Below are positions 9,775 through 22,000 of a stretch of DNA of 64,000 nt, piece after piece. The stretch comes from Rhyzopertha dominica (lineage: Eukaryota; Arthropoda; Insecta; Coleoptera; Bostrichidae). The translations under genes and the position numbers were made by a program. How positions within the stretch are numbered: position 1 is the stretch's first letter; each line of letters begins with the position of its first letter. Location: assembly GCA_025024175.1 (NCBI GenBank), contig QCXZ01000064.1:26284286-26348285 (forward strand). The letters are read 5' to 3'. The notes beneath the pieces were generated by a model. The model was not told where the DNA came from. It searched no databases and saw only the letters and a program-made list of their open reading frames with translations.

Positions 9775-12650
9775 TTTTAATTAAACGTGCATATCACAGA
9801 TTTAAATTATTTCTTGCGAATTGTCCCTCTAAATATTATGTTTGAGAAATGTCTGTTTCACTGTCGTATTTTTTATAAAGTCCGCATTTAATAACTTTAG
9901 TATTACTTCAGACTGGACTAAGCGCTTGTCGTCGAACATCAACAATTCCAAAAAAATATCAAATAAACGATTGGTTCAGCGGACAAAAAGTCGTCATCAT
10001 CTGGATTCTGAATTCTTTCATTTTACTGAAATCTACAGATGATAACCTTATCTATTGATTTACTAATCGACATTGTTATTTTTGAAACTGTCTTCCTTAA
10101 TTCAAGTTATTCAACAACTGGAACATATAAAGTATCAGGAAGTTTAACCCAACTTACTCTTTCGAACAATTTTTTAAGTGTCATATATAATCATTATACT
10201 TCTCTGTATAATTTTAATGTCATTTTATGCACGTGTTAAATACCATTATTCGAATTGTGCAAATGTGCCTATTTTGCATAACACAGTAGAAAAACGTTGC
10301 ATTATGTTTAATCTGCTACTCGTAAATTAGTTTAATAAAACTAAATTCAATTCAATGTTGTTTGAATTACACTAACATAAAAAAGGAAAGAGTGCGGTCC
10401 CGTAAGTTTATATTTCATAAATCCTGCTATATTCTTATCGTTCATACACGCATGTTAATAATACACATTTCTATATTTTCTGCGATAGTTTGCACAGTAA
10501 GCCTTTTGTAGTTTTGAAAAAATGAGATTGAAGAATCAAATTTGTTTTATTGAATATCGTGTTTGTGAACATATTTTGTTTGTTTTTTTTTCACCATCAT
10601 ATTGCTTAGATCCGTATTATTTACGTTATAATTCTGTGATGCTATTGTGAGCGTTAGCATTTCAAGCAGTCACAATATTAATTGGTAAGTAATCTTTTCC
10701 TAAATTTTTTATTTGTGTGTTTTTTAAATTGTCCAAGTAGCTTGTATGTATTCATAATAAAAAGCTTCCTGCATTCGAATATAAACAAAACTTTGATGTA
10801 GAAATACAAAACTGAATTGAGGAAAGTTAAATTTAGCAAACAACATTCGGTATCTTTGTAAATGTACGACATAGTATTTGTTAAGGTAAATTGAAGCTTT
10901 CGTAGATTAATTAGTTGTCAGTGGAAATCATACGAAAATTGAAAACTTTTAAAGCGGTTGTTTGACTACCAAACTGTCGATTGAAGTCTTTGACGAACGA
11001 CAAACGTTTTCCATATGAATATACGATTTAGATGACAAAATACTATTCGCTGGAAAATTGGTTCATATTTTGTTGTATTTTGCAGTTTCGTATAGGAATA
11101 CACATTTAAGTTTTTGTTATCAAATATACTTAATATATGTAATTACAATATACCAAAATACATATAAATTTGCTAAAAAAAAAACGGTTACCCCACAAAA
11201 CTGTGAACACCGATACTGTTGAATGATGGCTTTACATATAATGATAGTAGGTTTACTTCTTCTCAATGCATAATACCACCCACTCTGAAATTAAACCTGT
11301 TTACGGCGTTATGCACAAATATACCTAAATATAGCATGGACAGTGCCTACTTGTTTATTCTATAGTTGCGACTTAATCTAATATTATGCGATAGGCCTCT
11401 TTCAGGCTATAATTTTAAAATTAATCCACTTACTCATGAGCTGACTAGATGTTATTTCGGGCTGTCATATTATTATTACTATAAGTATATTGCAAGATAT
11501 AGTTTGTCTTGTATTTTATTATTACTAGCTTGGATAGTTTTGTCATTAGCAACAGTAAGCAATAACAAGACATAATACTTAATACAAGAACAGATCAGTG
11601 AGACTCCGAGAATGACGGAATATTATTAACTCAGTGTGATCTGTCTGGGGAGGCACGACAAGCAAAAGTGATATTAGTAGAAAGAATGTGTAATTTGTAA
11701 TATAGGGCGTTAGCTATAGTTTCATTAATTATTTAGTATTATATTTTCTAGAGTGGACACACCAGAAAAAAGTCGTAATTTGTGAGTAAATTTGTGATAT
11801 TTTTTAATATAACCTAATTTTATTTCAAGAAAAAAAATAGCCGAACCTAGTTTTGGTTCGCAGTCTTTTAACTATAACCAAGAAACGAAAAAAGATATCG
11901 ACCTCCAGTTTTCAAATTTATCTGGCTCGATTAAGGAGCTATAAGTACCAAGAAAAAGTCTATAGGGTTGCAAATATTACATTTTCTTAAATGACGTCTC
12001 TCGTTGTCAAACAGTTGGAATAAATTATACGTTATTTACGATTAAATTGAAATCCATAGAATCCAGTTTAAAACTAGCCATCGTTCGTTAAATGAAATCA
12101 TACCTGCGTAATGCCATTTTAAAGATTTGAAACTGCTATCCCCCCTGTTGTCGTTGTCATAGCAACCAGAAAGAAATGTGCAAACAGAATTTATTAAGAA
12201 ATAAACATAAATTATAATGGGTTTATTTTAGACCACAGTTGTTTTGCAACTTTTTGGAGAAAACAACGATTCTTTGATATGTCATATTAAATGCGCCACC
12301 TAACTGCAAATTTACGTAATTCAAAGAATTTTAAATGAAATCTGGGTAGCCACTTTTGGTTAAATAAATTTGACCGCACGATTAATTTCAAAGATGCAGC
12401 TGCTGTTGAGCCTTAACTGATCACCCTGTATACAGAGAGTTTCAAGTTAGTATACTTCACCCACTACAAGAACTGTTTCGATCGACTTCATTTTAAATCT
12501 TGAAGCCAAATAACTTTGAAAAATATTGTATCATGTAGTGTTAACATTAATAGAATAGTGATAATAATGATTTTAATGAAGAAGGTATAAATAATATCAA
12601 CCAGTAGTCTCTTAGTTCTATTTTTAGCAATACTAATAAAACTTTTTCTT
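9775..12650. other. Intergenic, nothing recognised
   Basis: AT-rich DNA. The open frames around 9842-10239 and 11366-11575 are short and of biased composition, with no family motif. Confidence 0.5.
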
Positions 12651-12699
12651 TTCAGGTCTACATAGCTATAGGAAACAGATAAATCTTCACTTTACTTAA

Positions 12700-13190
12700 G
12701 GTCAGTACCCCAAATTGGGCAATTAATTTCACCTGTATCCCCATCCACTTTAATCATGCAAAACGCATCATCCCCGAGTNGAAAAGAGATAACGTATTCG
12801 CGTAAATCAAATTAGAATCTATCCCCAGTATCTTGCACATAATGTACGTTTCGGGTATAGATTCAACCGACGCGACAGTTTGGCGCCGTTTTCCTGGCTC
12901 GTCTATTGGCAGATATTACTGCACCCCACCCCGGAATGTTCCCTTCTCCCTCTCGATCCACCAATGGGGTGCGGTCGGTATCGTTATGGTGTCACAGGGG
13001 GTTACTTTCGGATTTACCCTTTGGAAATGTCCTCGTTGTGCATCATTCTGGTTTAGAATTTCGGGTCGTTCAGTTATGTTTGTGCACTGGATGCATCTGT
13101 CATCCGTTGACCTCTAGTTTCCATATGGTAACATTCTTCAGGGGACCTTAGTCGCGTCCAAAATGTTGGCAACAATTTTGAAAATGTAAG
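12700..13190 (+). promoter_or_regulatory. GC-richer patch with a consensus splice donor; possible far 5' leader exon
   Basis: GC and CpG rise between about 12.78 and 13.15 kb (for example ggcgccgttttcctggctcg and gtgcggtcggtatcg). The patch ends at aaaat|gtaagtact, a textbook 5' splice site, at 13187. It could be a far upstream non-coding talin exon, about 5.7 kb before the acceptor at 18917. If joined there, the ATG at about 13163 would start an upstream frame not in phase with talin. Purely a candidate. Confidence 0.25.
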
Positions 13191-13199
13191 TACTGCGTG

Positions 13200-16100
13200 A
13201 CTTAATTTTGACGCTGAAACTTGTTTGCGTATTTTATCACTACGAAGGTTTGATGCTGACATTTTAGTAGTATAAGTGCAAGCGTTTGCGGGTCTAAACA
13301 CATTTTAGAATTGCAGGAATTCGGAATAGCCCTGTTATAAAATTTAATATGGAACCCTCTCCAATTTCATAACGTTTTATAGGCCCCCGGGAGTGGTACA
13401 CATAAAAGGGTGTTAATCCCAATGAAATTCGTATTATTATGTTCTATTGCTCGTGGGTTTATAGGCTATATTTTTTGCACTCACTGGAGATTAATTTTCG
13501 TAATGAACGGGAAATGGCTTCGGCGATAAGTTGGTTGGTTTTTATTACTGTCGGCATTGGCGACAGGAAACTTTACCATCAGTGGGAGATATCGAGTACG
13601 AATTCGCACATAAACATCTGTAGTTGTGATGATGGCAAAACATTATTTTGCAGAATTATTTTGAATGCCTTTTAATTTTTGGGCGCACATTAATTTGTAG
13701 CTTATGATTTAACTAAAATATCGTAACATTCTTTTGTTTCGTTGTTAGATTTATATTCTTCATAACGATTTTTTTAACATTGGCTTTTTTGCCAATTAAT
13801 TGTCTATTTAACTTCCATACATGGTTTGATTTTATATCAAACCTAAATCTTCTAATTTTTATTGTACTTGAAACTTTTATCATCATGTTTAATGCATTGT
13901 AATCGCAACTGTAAATAACATTGACCAGTTTTGCGATATAGGTCTTATTACTCATGTAAAGTTTATTTTTCTTAAGCGTCGATATGATCACATCATTTTC
14001 AACAATTGTGACATAACTTACATCCCATTCTGTGTATTTAACGGACTATTTCTGAAAAACTGTTTGTTTTTATATGCAGCAGAATAGCTGAACATATTGC
14101 AAAAGATACATCAATAATAATGTTTTAGTGTTGTAAATTCATATTGTAGCTTATTTAATAATGTACTTATAAATAATGCCTATTTTTATTTTTTTTTGTA
14201 CAAGGATTCTGTACAAGCAGATTTTGTAAAGTCTAACAAATCTTTCTAATTAAGGAAATAAATTGTTAATGACTAAATTATCTGTCCACTACACTGAGAA
14301 ATCTCTGTTATAATGAATGCAAACAAGGACGAAACTCGAGCCATAGGATTCAAATGTATTGACCAGAGCATGTTGTTTTGAGATATGAGTTGTATTCCAA
14401 CCCATGGTTTTATTATTAGTTAGAGGCTATCGATCTTGAATGTTGATGTATATGAAATTCAACTCAAAAAATAGTCCACAATTTTATTTGCGATGTCTTG
14501 TACCTGCGTGGTTGGTGCGATTGTCGGTGCGCTAACGAATTACTAATAAAAATTGTAAACGGGTTCGTACAAAATTCATTTAAAAGCCAAAAAATCAAAC
14601 AATCATCTGTTAGCTTAACTTAATAATGACATTGTCGTTATATGGCAAAAGAGGCGACAAACAAAATTATTAATACAAAAAGAATTACAATTATTATTCA
14701 AATTGTACCCTAGTTACTATTCGATTTGAATTATTAAATTTAGCGCTTAGCGGCCGTTCTGTCATTTTTAAGTCACCATAACGATAAGTAGATGGCGGTG
14801 CCATTTTCAGACTGTACATGACTAGTGGGCTGTGGCAGCCGCCATGTTTGCTCCAAAGGCAAAATGCAAAGGCATATTGAAAAAAACAAACATCAATTGC
14901 ACCAGTTGTCTAACTTATTTTTTGCTGATTTGAGTTTTAAAGAAACGTGGCAACTGGCCTCTACATTTAACACGAATAAGTCTGTAAAAACAATCTAAAA
15001 TACCAAGGGCACCTATAGGCCTAAACGGGAACTACCAACTTCACTTATTATAATTTGGAAGGGGCATAATTTTGCATTTTTTTTTATTTTAGATAATTAA
15101 CGTTTCATAATTATAGTGTTTGTTTTACGTTTTCTAAATAACAGTGTTTTAACTAACGGGTTAGTTTAAAATTGACGTTTATTTAAAAAAAAGTAATTTT
15201 TTTTATTTTATTCTTTCACCGGGACTCAAATCAGACATATAATTTGGTTTAATGCCCTAAAGTTCAATCAACCACACCGCCAAAGCCCTCTTTCAGTTCA
15301 CAATTAGAACAGAAAATATAACAACCATATCTACATTTGAGCCACGAAATGTGGCCGCTGTAACAAATGTATGCTCTGAAGCTCCAAAATACTGAGCGAT
15401 GAGTGATCCAGCTACAATTATATTTCTTCTTATAACGTTGTCAACAGAGCTAGATTGGTTTCTTTGAAAAATGGGGGTTTTCTGCTCAAATATTTTCAAT
15501 ACTTCTTTTAGACGGGTTATTTCAAACTTTGTTACCAATTTTATGAATTTATATATAAGCATAACTGTGTATGACTTTATGTAGTAAAATAATAAAATTG
15601 TGATTTTACACAACTTTACGTTGAAATATCGTACTGAAAATTATAGCTACTACAGTGGATTACATAAAATTTATTTTATATTTGATAAACTGCTATAAAT
15701 TATGAAACCAAATTTATGGACCCGTTAATAATATAATAATAATAATAATAATCCAAGTTATATTGTGATGGGCCTTGGTGGTCTCATTTTTACCTAGTGT
15801 TTCTTAAGGTTTGTTATACCTCATATGCCATGGAAACAAAATAAGGTAATAACAGTTCAATGAAAAATATATGAACGCCGCGCCAACCGAATTACACAAC
15901 CGGCACTTAAATAATTACAAGCAAGGGCTCATTTCACTAATAACAACCAAAAGCTATCTTGACTAAACTGAAACATAAATGTTCGACATGAACTCAATTT
16001 TGATTCCCATGGGTTTGACAGACTTTCTCTTATTTAATTTGAGTCAAAAGCGTCAAGGCCCTTACATTTTTTTGTCCCAAATTTTCATTGTTAAGAATTG

Positions 16101-16780
16101 GGGAAGAATTAACCTGGAAATAGTTCTACCATATTATGTAGATTGTTCAAATAATTTAACTCCGTTTAATTATCTTAGCATAGAACATAATGAACCTTTT
16201 CGTTCACTATCATGAAAATACCTTCGAAATTTCATTTTATTTTCTTTTTTTTTGTATGTTAAGAGGATGGAAATGCCATTTTATGTTTTCGAACTCCATC
16301 TTGGCAAAGTTTTGCTTCATATGCCCGAATGATGTATACGAGTTATAAAAATCTTTGGAATTCTTTAATTAATCTGTAATTATTAAAGCCTGAAGGAAAT
16401 GGCTACTTTTTTGACCCTTTTGGATTTTTTTTTTATTTCATGGCTTATTGGGTATTTTGAAAATAAAACAAATTATGCCGGTATCTTTTCATTTCTCCAA
16501 CGTCGGTATTTTTAATTTTACATAAAAACAAAAGTTGCGACAGACGCAGGAACACCGCAGGCCACTGTTGTAAGAGTTTTATCCATACAAATTATGAGTG
16601 TAACAAACTCTGCATGTGGGTAGCTGCGAGAGACGCATAAAATTCTGCTGGTGGTTTAAAAGTATATGTGGAGCGGATCTATAATTTCCATTACAACTTC
16701 TTTAAAGTGATAAAACATGATTCACAAACATATCTAGATCAGTGTAGGTACCAATTGAATTCGGATTTAACGTATAATGT
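13200..16780. other. Intergenic, nothing recognised
   Basis: AT-rich sequence. A 92-codon minus frame at 13713-13991 and a 106-codon minus frame at 15293-15613 show no motif that I recognise and are rich in AT-driven residues. A short AAT microsatellite is listed separately. Confidence 0.5.
15727..15752. repeat. (AAT)n microsatellite
   Basis: Uninterrupted aat/ata run of about 26 bases with one irregular step. Confidence 0.9.
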
Positions 16781-16784
16781 GCCG

Positions 16785-16965
16785 ACATCATACTTAGGGT
16801 TAATAGTTCTTAGTCTTCATATTATGGGTCTTTAACTGGTGCACGTTATCTCAATTTCCTTAAGAATGAATTCCAAGATATGTTGGATGAACTTAGAGTT
16901 CGCTCAATGATTCGTTGGTTTCAGCTAGATAGAGCACTAGCTCTTTTTGAACATGATTTGTAAGG
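16785..16965 (+). pseudogene. DDE transposase fragment
   Basis: The plus strand reads GSLTGARYLNFLKNEFQDML followed by DELRVRSMIRWFQLDRA. This matches the block before and at the second catalytic aspartate in the same insect transposase family as 8870-9774 (typically ...YLNFLRNELP...WFQQDGAPAH). It breaks off directly after, where the dispersed repeat begins. Confidence 0.65.
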
Positions 16966-17220
16966 TCTTGGTTTAGTTTTTGAGGATGTATAAATACTTA
17001 ATAGTACTTCGTTACAGAAATAAAATTCCGTCATTTCACAAAAAAGTTTTTTAATGTCTCGTTTTCATTTTAAGTCTGGGTTAAAATCAGAATAAAACAG
17101 AAAGCTAGTCGTATCTAATACATTTTTTAAGTAATTATATTAAGCTGTAAGTCGTTGGAAAGCTTTTAAAACTAACAGCGTTGTAGGAATAAAAAGATAT
17201 CGCTAGAATTTGTTTTTTTT
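16966..17220. repeat. Dispersed repeat, copy B
   Basis: Matches 930-1320 in order: aatacttaatagtactt, cgttacagaaataaaatt, aaaatcagaataaaacag, and cagcgttgtaggaataaa. Moderately diverged. It follows a transposase fragment, suggesting a shared transposon tail. Confidence 0.5.
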
Positions 17221-18589
17221 TCAAAATATCTAGAAAGTAATGGACTTTTTAAAAAATCGAAAAGGTGCATTAAATTAAACTAACAGAACTGCAAACCTTT
17301 CCTCATTTAGCCGTTCTTCTGTCCTCAATAGTTTTCGAAATTTTCATACTAAACGTTGAAAAAACTCACCATGTATAAACATATTTGTCAACAAAAATGT
17401 GTCAGTTTTCATATAAATTGTAACAAAGTTTTATTCCCTTTTTCTTGCTAATATACAAGAACGAATTCATTAGCTTAGACGAAAAAAAATTAAACATTTT
17501 AACATTTTTGGGTAGATTAAAGTTGAAACAATTTAATTACATTTTTATAAGTATATCTTTTTTTGGATAGCACGTCACGTAATATTATATTGACGAATGC
17601 ATATCCCAGAACCTGTAAAAAGTCTACTGATGCTGCGGGAGGATCTTAATAGTTACAGAATACAATTGTTGTTTTACATAACAAAAAAAAGCTTATCTAA
17701 AAGTAATATATAAATTTTGCAATAAAATTTCTCAGGATAGACGAAATTATCCTCGAAATTACCTTTAAGTAAACCTTTCTTTTATGATGTTCATTATCTG
17801 ACAAATTATCTTCATTGAGATTAAAATCGCAGATACCTTTATTAAAGTTCGACATAAATCTCGCAGGACAAAAATTGTCCATGCCCATGTAAATTTATAT
17901 ATTATCATTAATTCAGGTTATTCTTGAAAAACACCAAGTGCACGCCAGTTCATTTATAATAGCATTCAATACAAATTGAAGTTCTGTTAACATAGATTTT
18001 TTCGCAGTTTAACCTCCAAGACTTTTATAAGCCTAATACTTAGCTTATCCATCGCTATAAATATATTGCATTATGTTGCAGACTGTTAATTGCGGAACAC
18101 TTTCTTATGGATAACAAAGAAGAGCTTGAAGAAGACAATTTGCGAACCTCTGACATAAAATTTTGAAATTTTTAAACATTTTTTTGGTTTTCAAAACCAC
18201 AGGCAATTATAGTTGCTATAAGTAGCAGTAAGTTTATCCGACAATACTAAATTTACATTTAGTAAAACGGGCAGTCATTAAATTAACACCCATATTTATT
18301 TAAAATCTCAAAAAATATTGGTAGCCTCCAAATAAATTTTATACAAAGTCGCCCATGATGATCAAAAGTTTGTCCGCTCCTGTTATACATCATTTACAAA
18401 AAACTATCCTTCACTTCTGGTTTTTGAAAACTTTAGAAGCCTGAATCAAAATTTGTATCACATTTTGACATTTTTTGAGACCGTGTTCGCGTCTTTCGCC
18501 ATTTAGGGCTTAAAAACGCCTCTCACAGTATTGTAATGTAAATATGGTATCCCACTATAGCAACGCGTACAACTTGTTAACACATGCGA
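17221..18589. other. Intergenic, nothing recognised
   Basis: AT-rich spacer before the talin promoter region. A 63-codon minus frame at 17697-17888 has no recognisable motif. Confidence 0.5.
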
Positions 18590-18800
18590 TCCCGATCATG
18601 ATCCCCATCTCCCGATGGCTCTGATTCATCTCGCTCATCGGCACGTGTTCGAAATATCGATTGGGTCCGTGGTGGGGGGCATCGGCGACGTCGACAAGTG
18701 CACGACGCCGGCTAGTCGGACGCTACGTCTCCTGGCAACACAGCTCTAAGTCACCCCCATCCACCCGGATCGTGCATGATTCAATTATGGGACATGTTCC
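18590..18800 (+). promoter_or_regulatory. CpG-rich region, probable talin promoter or 5' leader
   Basis: A compact run rich in CpG (ggcgacgtcgacaagtgcac, acgacgccggctagtcggac) rises out of AT-rich flanks and ends about 140 bases before the talin start codon. Position and composition fit a transcription start region. No TATA box stands out. Exact start sites cannot be read from sequence. Confidence 0.45.
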
Positions 18801-18917
18801 ACTTCTCGTCGGTTTATTGACTCATTTCTTAAGTTGTGTACGATGCGATTGATTTTTTTCCCTCTCCCCGAATCTTTTATGACCCACTTCAGGCTAATTG
18901 CACGTTTCATTTTTCAG

Positions 18918-19074
18918 ATCGGTCACCGCAAATAGAGGAGCATGTCTTTGTCACTGCGGATTCACATTGTCGACAGCAATGTCACCAAGACGATTGTCTT
19001 CGATCCATCCACCACTGTCTACGATGCCTGCAAGATCATCAGGGAGAAGTGTACGGAAGCCAATCTTGGACAAC
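18918..19074 (+). CDS. rhea: Talin exon 1: 5' leader end and F0 start (residues 1-44)
   Basis: Coding from ATG 18942. An in-frame TAG at 18933-18935 rules out an upstream start. Reads MSLSLRIHIVDSNVTKTIVF then STTVYDACKIIREKC, the beginning of the ubiquitin-like F0 domain. A run tttcatttttcag ends at 18917, so a spliced leader is possible. If so, its upstream exon lies outside what can be proven here. Ends in phase 1 at CAAC|GTAAGC. The next intron is only 52 bp. Confidence 0.93.
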
Positions 19075-22000
19075 GTAAGCAAGAAGAAACTTCTTTTCAT
19101 CGTAAGGTGATTTGTTGAATTTGTAGCTAAAGATTATGGATTGTTCCTCACCGATGAGGATAACAAAACTGGAGTATGGTTAGAACCTGGACGGCATCTG
19201 GAATATTATATTTTGAGGAATGGAGATTTATTGGAATACAGAAAGAAACTTAGAACTCTTCGTGTTAAAATGCTTGATGGTAAGTGTTTATCCTCAGGTA
19301 TATACTGTAAATGTCACTGATATGTTGAATGCCATCAGCTCAACATGAGTTGTGATAAAGAAAGGAAAACTGATAGAAAAAATGTGAGGAGAACACATTG
19401 CATGCTTATCATATTGAAGGGAAACAGTTAATTAGATTAAACAGAAAAGATATGAAAATCTATGGTGTTAAAGTGTTGTATCCTGAAAATGATTTCATGT
19501 TTTGTATACCTAAACTAGAACAAGTTTTCATAATTAACTCTGACATAATGAGATTATGATTTGCCTTAAAATGTTTTCCTTAAATTTGCATATTTTATCT
19601 GTAAAACTTTTATTGATAGTTTATTTATTTCACAAGCATATACAGCCATAAAAATGGAATATCGTACAAAACGAGATGCACATAGTTTTAACAACTCACA
19701 TGGACTTGTCGAAACTCATTAACACTTCTACCTGTTATATCAAATAATAATCTTACGAGAGCCATAAAGCAATAGCACTCAACAACAATAGGAAAAAAAA
19801 CAAGATGAATATTTATTTTACATCAGCTCACCAACTAGTTAACTGATAGTTTTCAAAGCCTCCCTCCTCCATTGGCTCCAAGTGACATTACTAAGTCTGT
19901 CAGCTCCTTTTTAAAGTCATGTGTAGTTCTATTAATATTTCTTCCCTTTTAATTGAGGAAATCCTGCTATTGAGTACATAATGTTTGACATATATGAGGA
20001 TAAATTTAGAAGTGTCCAGCTTAGTCAAGAAAACGACAATATCATGTAAACAAAAATGTTTTTTAACACAAAAAAAACTGAAGCTAAAACATTTCCAGTC
20101 CAAGGAAATGTTTTGACCTCTTTCAGAGCAGTTGTTCCTTCAGCAATCCATTGTTTCGATTGCTGCTTCATTTCTGGTGTAGAGTAATGAATCCAAGTCT
20201 CATTCACTGTGTTTAAAGAAGTTCAAACACTCTTCTGAAACAGCTTTGTGCATCAGCTTTTGCTCCAGTCTGAGCAGTTGCTGCACCCATCACACGGATA
20301 ACTTTCTCATCCCAAAACATTGGTTAGGACATAATATGTCTGCTCTGTTGAAGTTCCACAGTATCCTCTATCTCCCATCAACTTCATTCACCTGTCATTC
20401 AACACAAATTCATGATCTTTTTCTACAATTGCTGTTGTAGTGATTGTTTTTGGTCTTCCTGAATATGGTGCATCTTCTGTATCCTGGCAAGCACATTTAA
20501 AGTTTGCAACCCAAGCTTTAATCGTAGAGTACGAAGGAGAAGATTCACAGAAATGAACCCTTAATATGTTATATTTAATAACAGCACAAATTTCANCTGG
20601 CTTCATTGTTGCAACTTGCAAAACTCTAGCAACTTTTACAGCCTCTAAAACAATTATTATTTAACACAAGTTTTTGTTATTCCCCAGCCAGATAGATAAG
20701 TGTTGAAACATTGTAGCACCTTAAAAACATTGGACAAGTTTGTACTCTATTTGAGTTAGGCCTAAGACTAGTTTATCCTAGTAATTGTAAAAAATTTTTA
20801 AAAAATACATTCAAAAGTTTCTTACATTTCATTAAGCTATCTACATCATTTTACTTAAAATAACTAAATGCAAGTAAGCATTGAAAATGTATCATTTAAA
20901 CAGGAAAATCAGGAATATAGAGTTATTTTTTTTTAATGTCTGATATTAGAATGTCAATAAACAACAAATTAGCATTTACATTAATGTTGTTTAATTACTT
21001 AAAATATGAAACCAAGATTTCTAATATAATTTTAATCATTGTACCTATTGTGCATGACATCATTAGTTTAACTGTATTGAACAAGAGACTACAGTTTAAA
21101 TATGTATGTATAGGAAAACTAATTTCTCATAGCTTGCTAGTCAGTACTGCTGTAATATTATATTGTTTCAGGGGACTAAAATAAATCGAAATTTAATAGT
21201 TATTGATAAGAAACTAAAATTTAGCACTTTTTTTGTTTGTTAAAAACTATAATGTTATAAAGCAAAAAATTTTTCACATTGGTTGTCATAAAATAAGCTC
21301 AAATAGGTTGCCTCCTACTTCAAGGCAAAAATTTGTGTGATTTAGCATAGATGTACATACAAATTTTGCAGCATATTTTTGTCTATTGTCTTCTGGACTT
21401 ATCAGTGTCGGTAAAAAATAGTAAAATAGACTTTGAAATTTATAGAAAACCAACAGTCAGATGTTACAATCCCGGCTTCTTCAAATCAATCGTTACAGAT
21501 TAAGCATTCCGTGTTTTATAGTTTAATAAACAGACTAATAAATATACCACTTAGAAAAGAAAGTTTCGAAAAAGAATTGACGACAATTAAACAAATAGCC
21601 TTTAACAATGGACACGACACAAAAATTGTGGACCAAATACTTAAAAGCAATATAAAATTGGAATACAAAGAATGCTATCCAATGCTAACATCAATGAAAA
21701 AGAACATATTTTTGCCGCAGTAAATTATGTCAAAGGAGTTAGTGTTTGTGTTAAAAATAGGCTGAATAGACTCTGAATAAAAGCAATAGAGGTTAATAAG
21801 TGCAATTTGGGAGGTCTTCTAGTTAACAATAAGCCAAAATCCAATAAATTGAACAAAAACGGCATTTACCAAATAAAATGCATGCAATGTGACATGATAT
21901 ACATAGGACAATCAGGTAGAGCTATTAAAAACAGAATTAAAGAACACGTTTCCAATATAAATTCAAACAAAAGCACAACAGGTTTTGCTGACCATTGCGT

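Noticed and set aside
13713..13991. 92-codon minus-strand frame
   Set aside because: Dominated by Lys, Asn, Ile in AT-rich DNA; no family resemblance and no splice or start context.
15293..15613. 106-codon minus-strand frame
   Set aside because: Hydrophobic and AT-driven; no recognised motif, so not called a gene.
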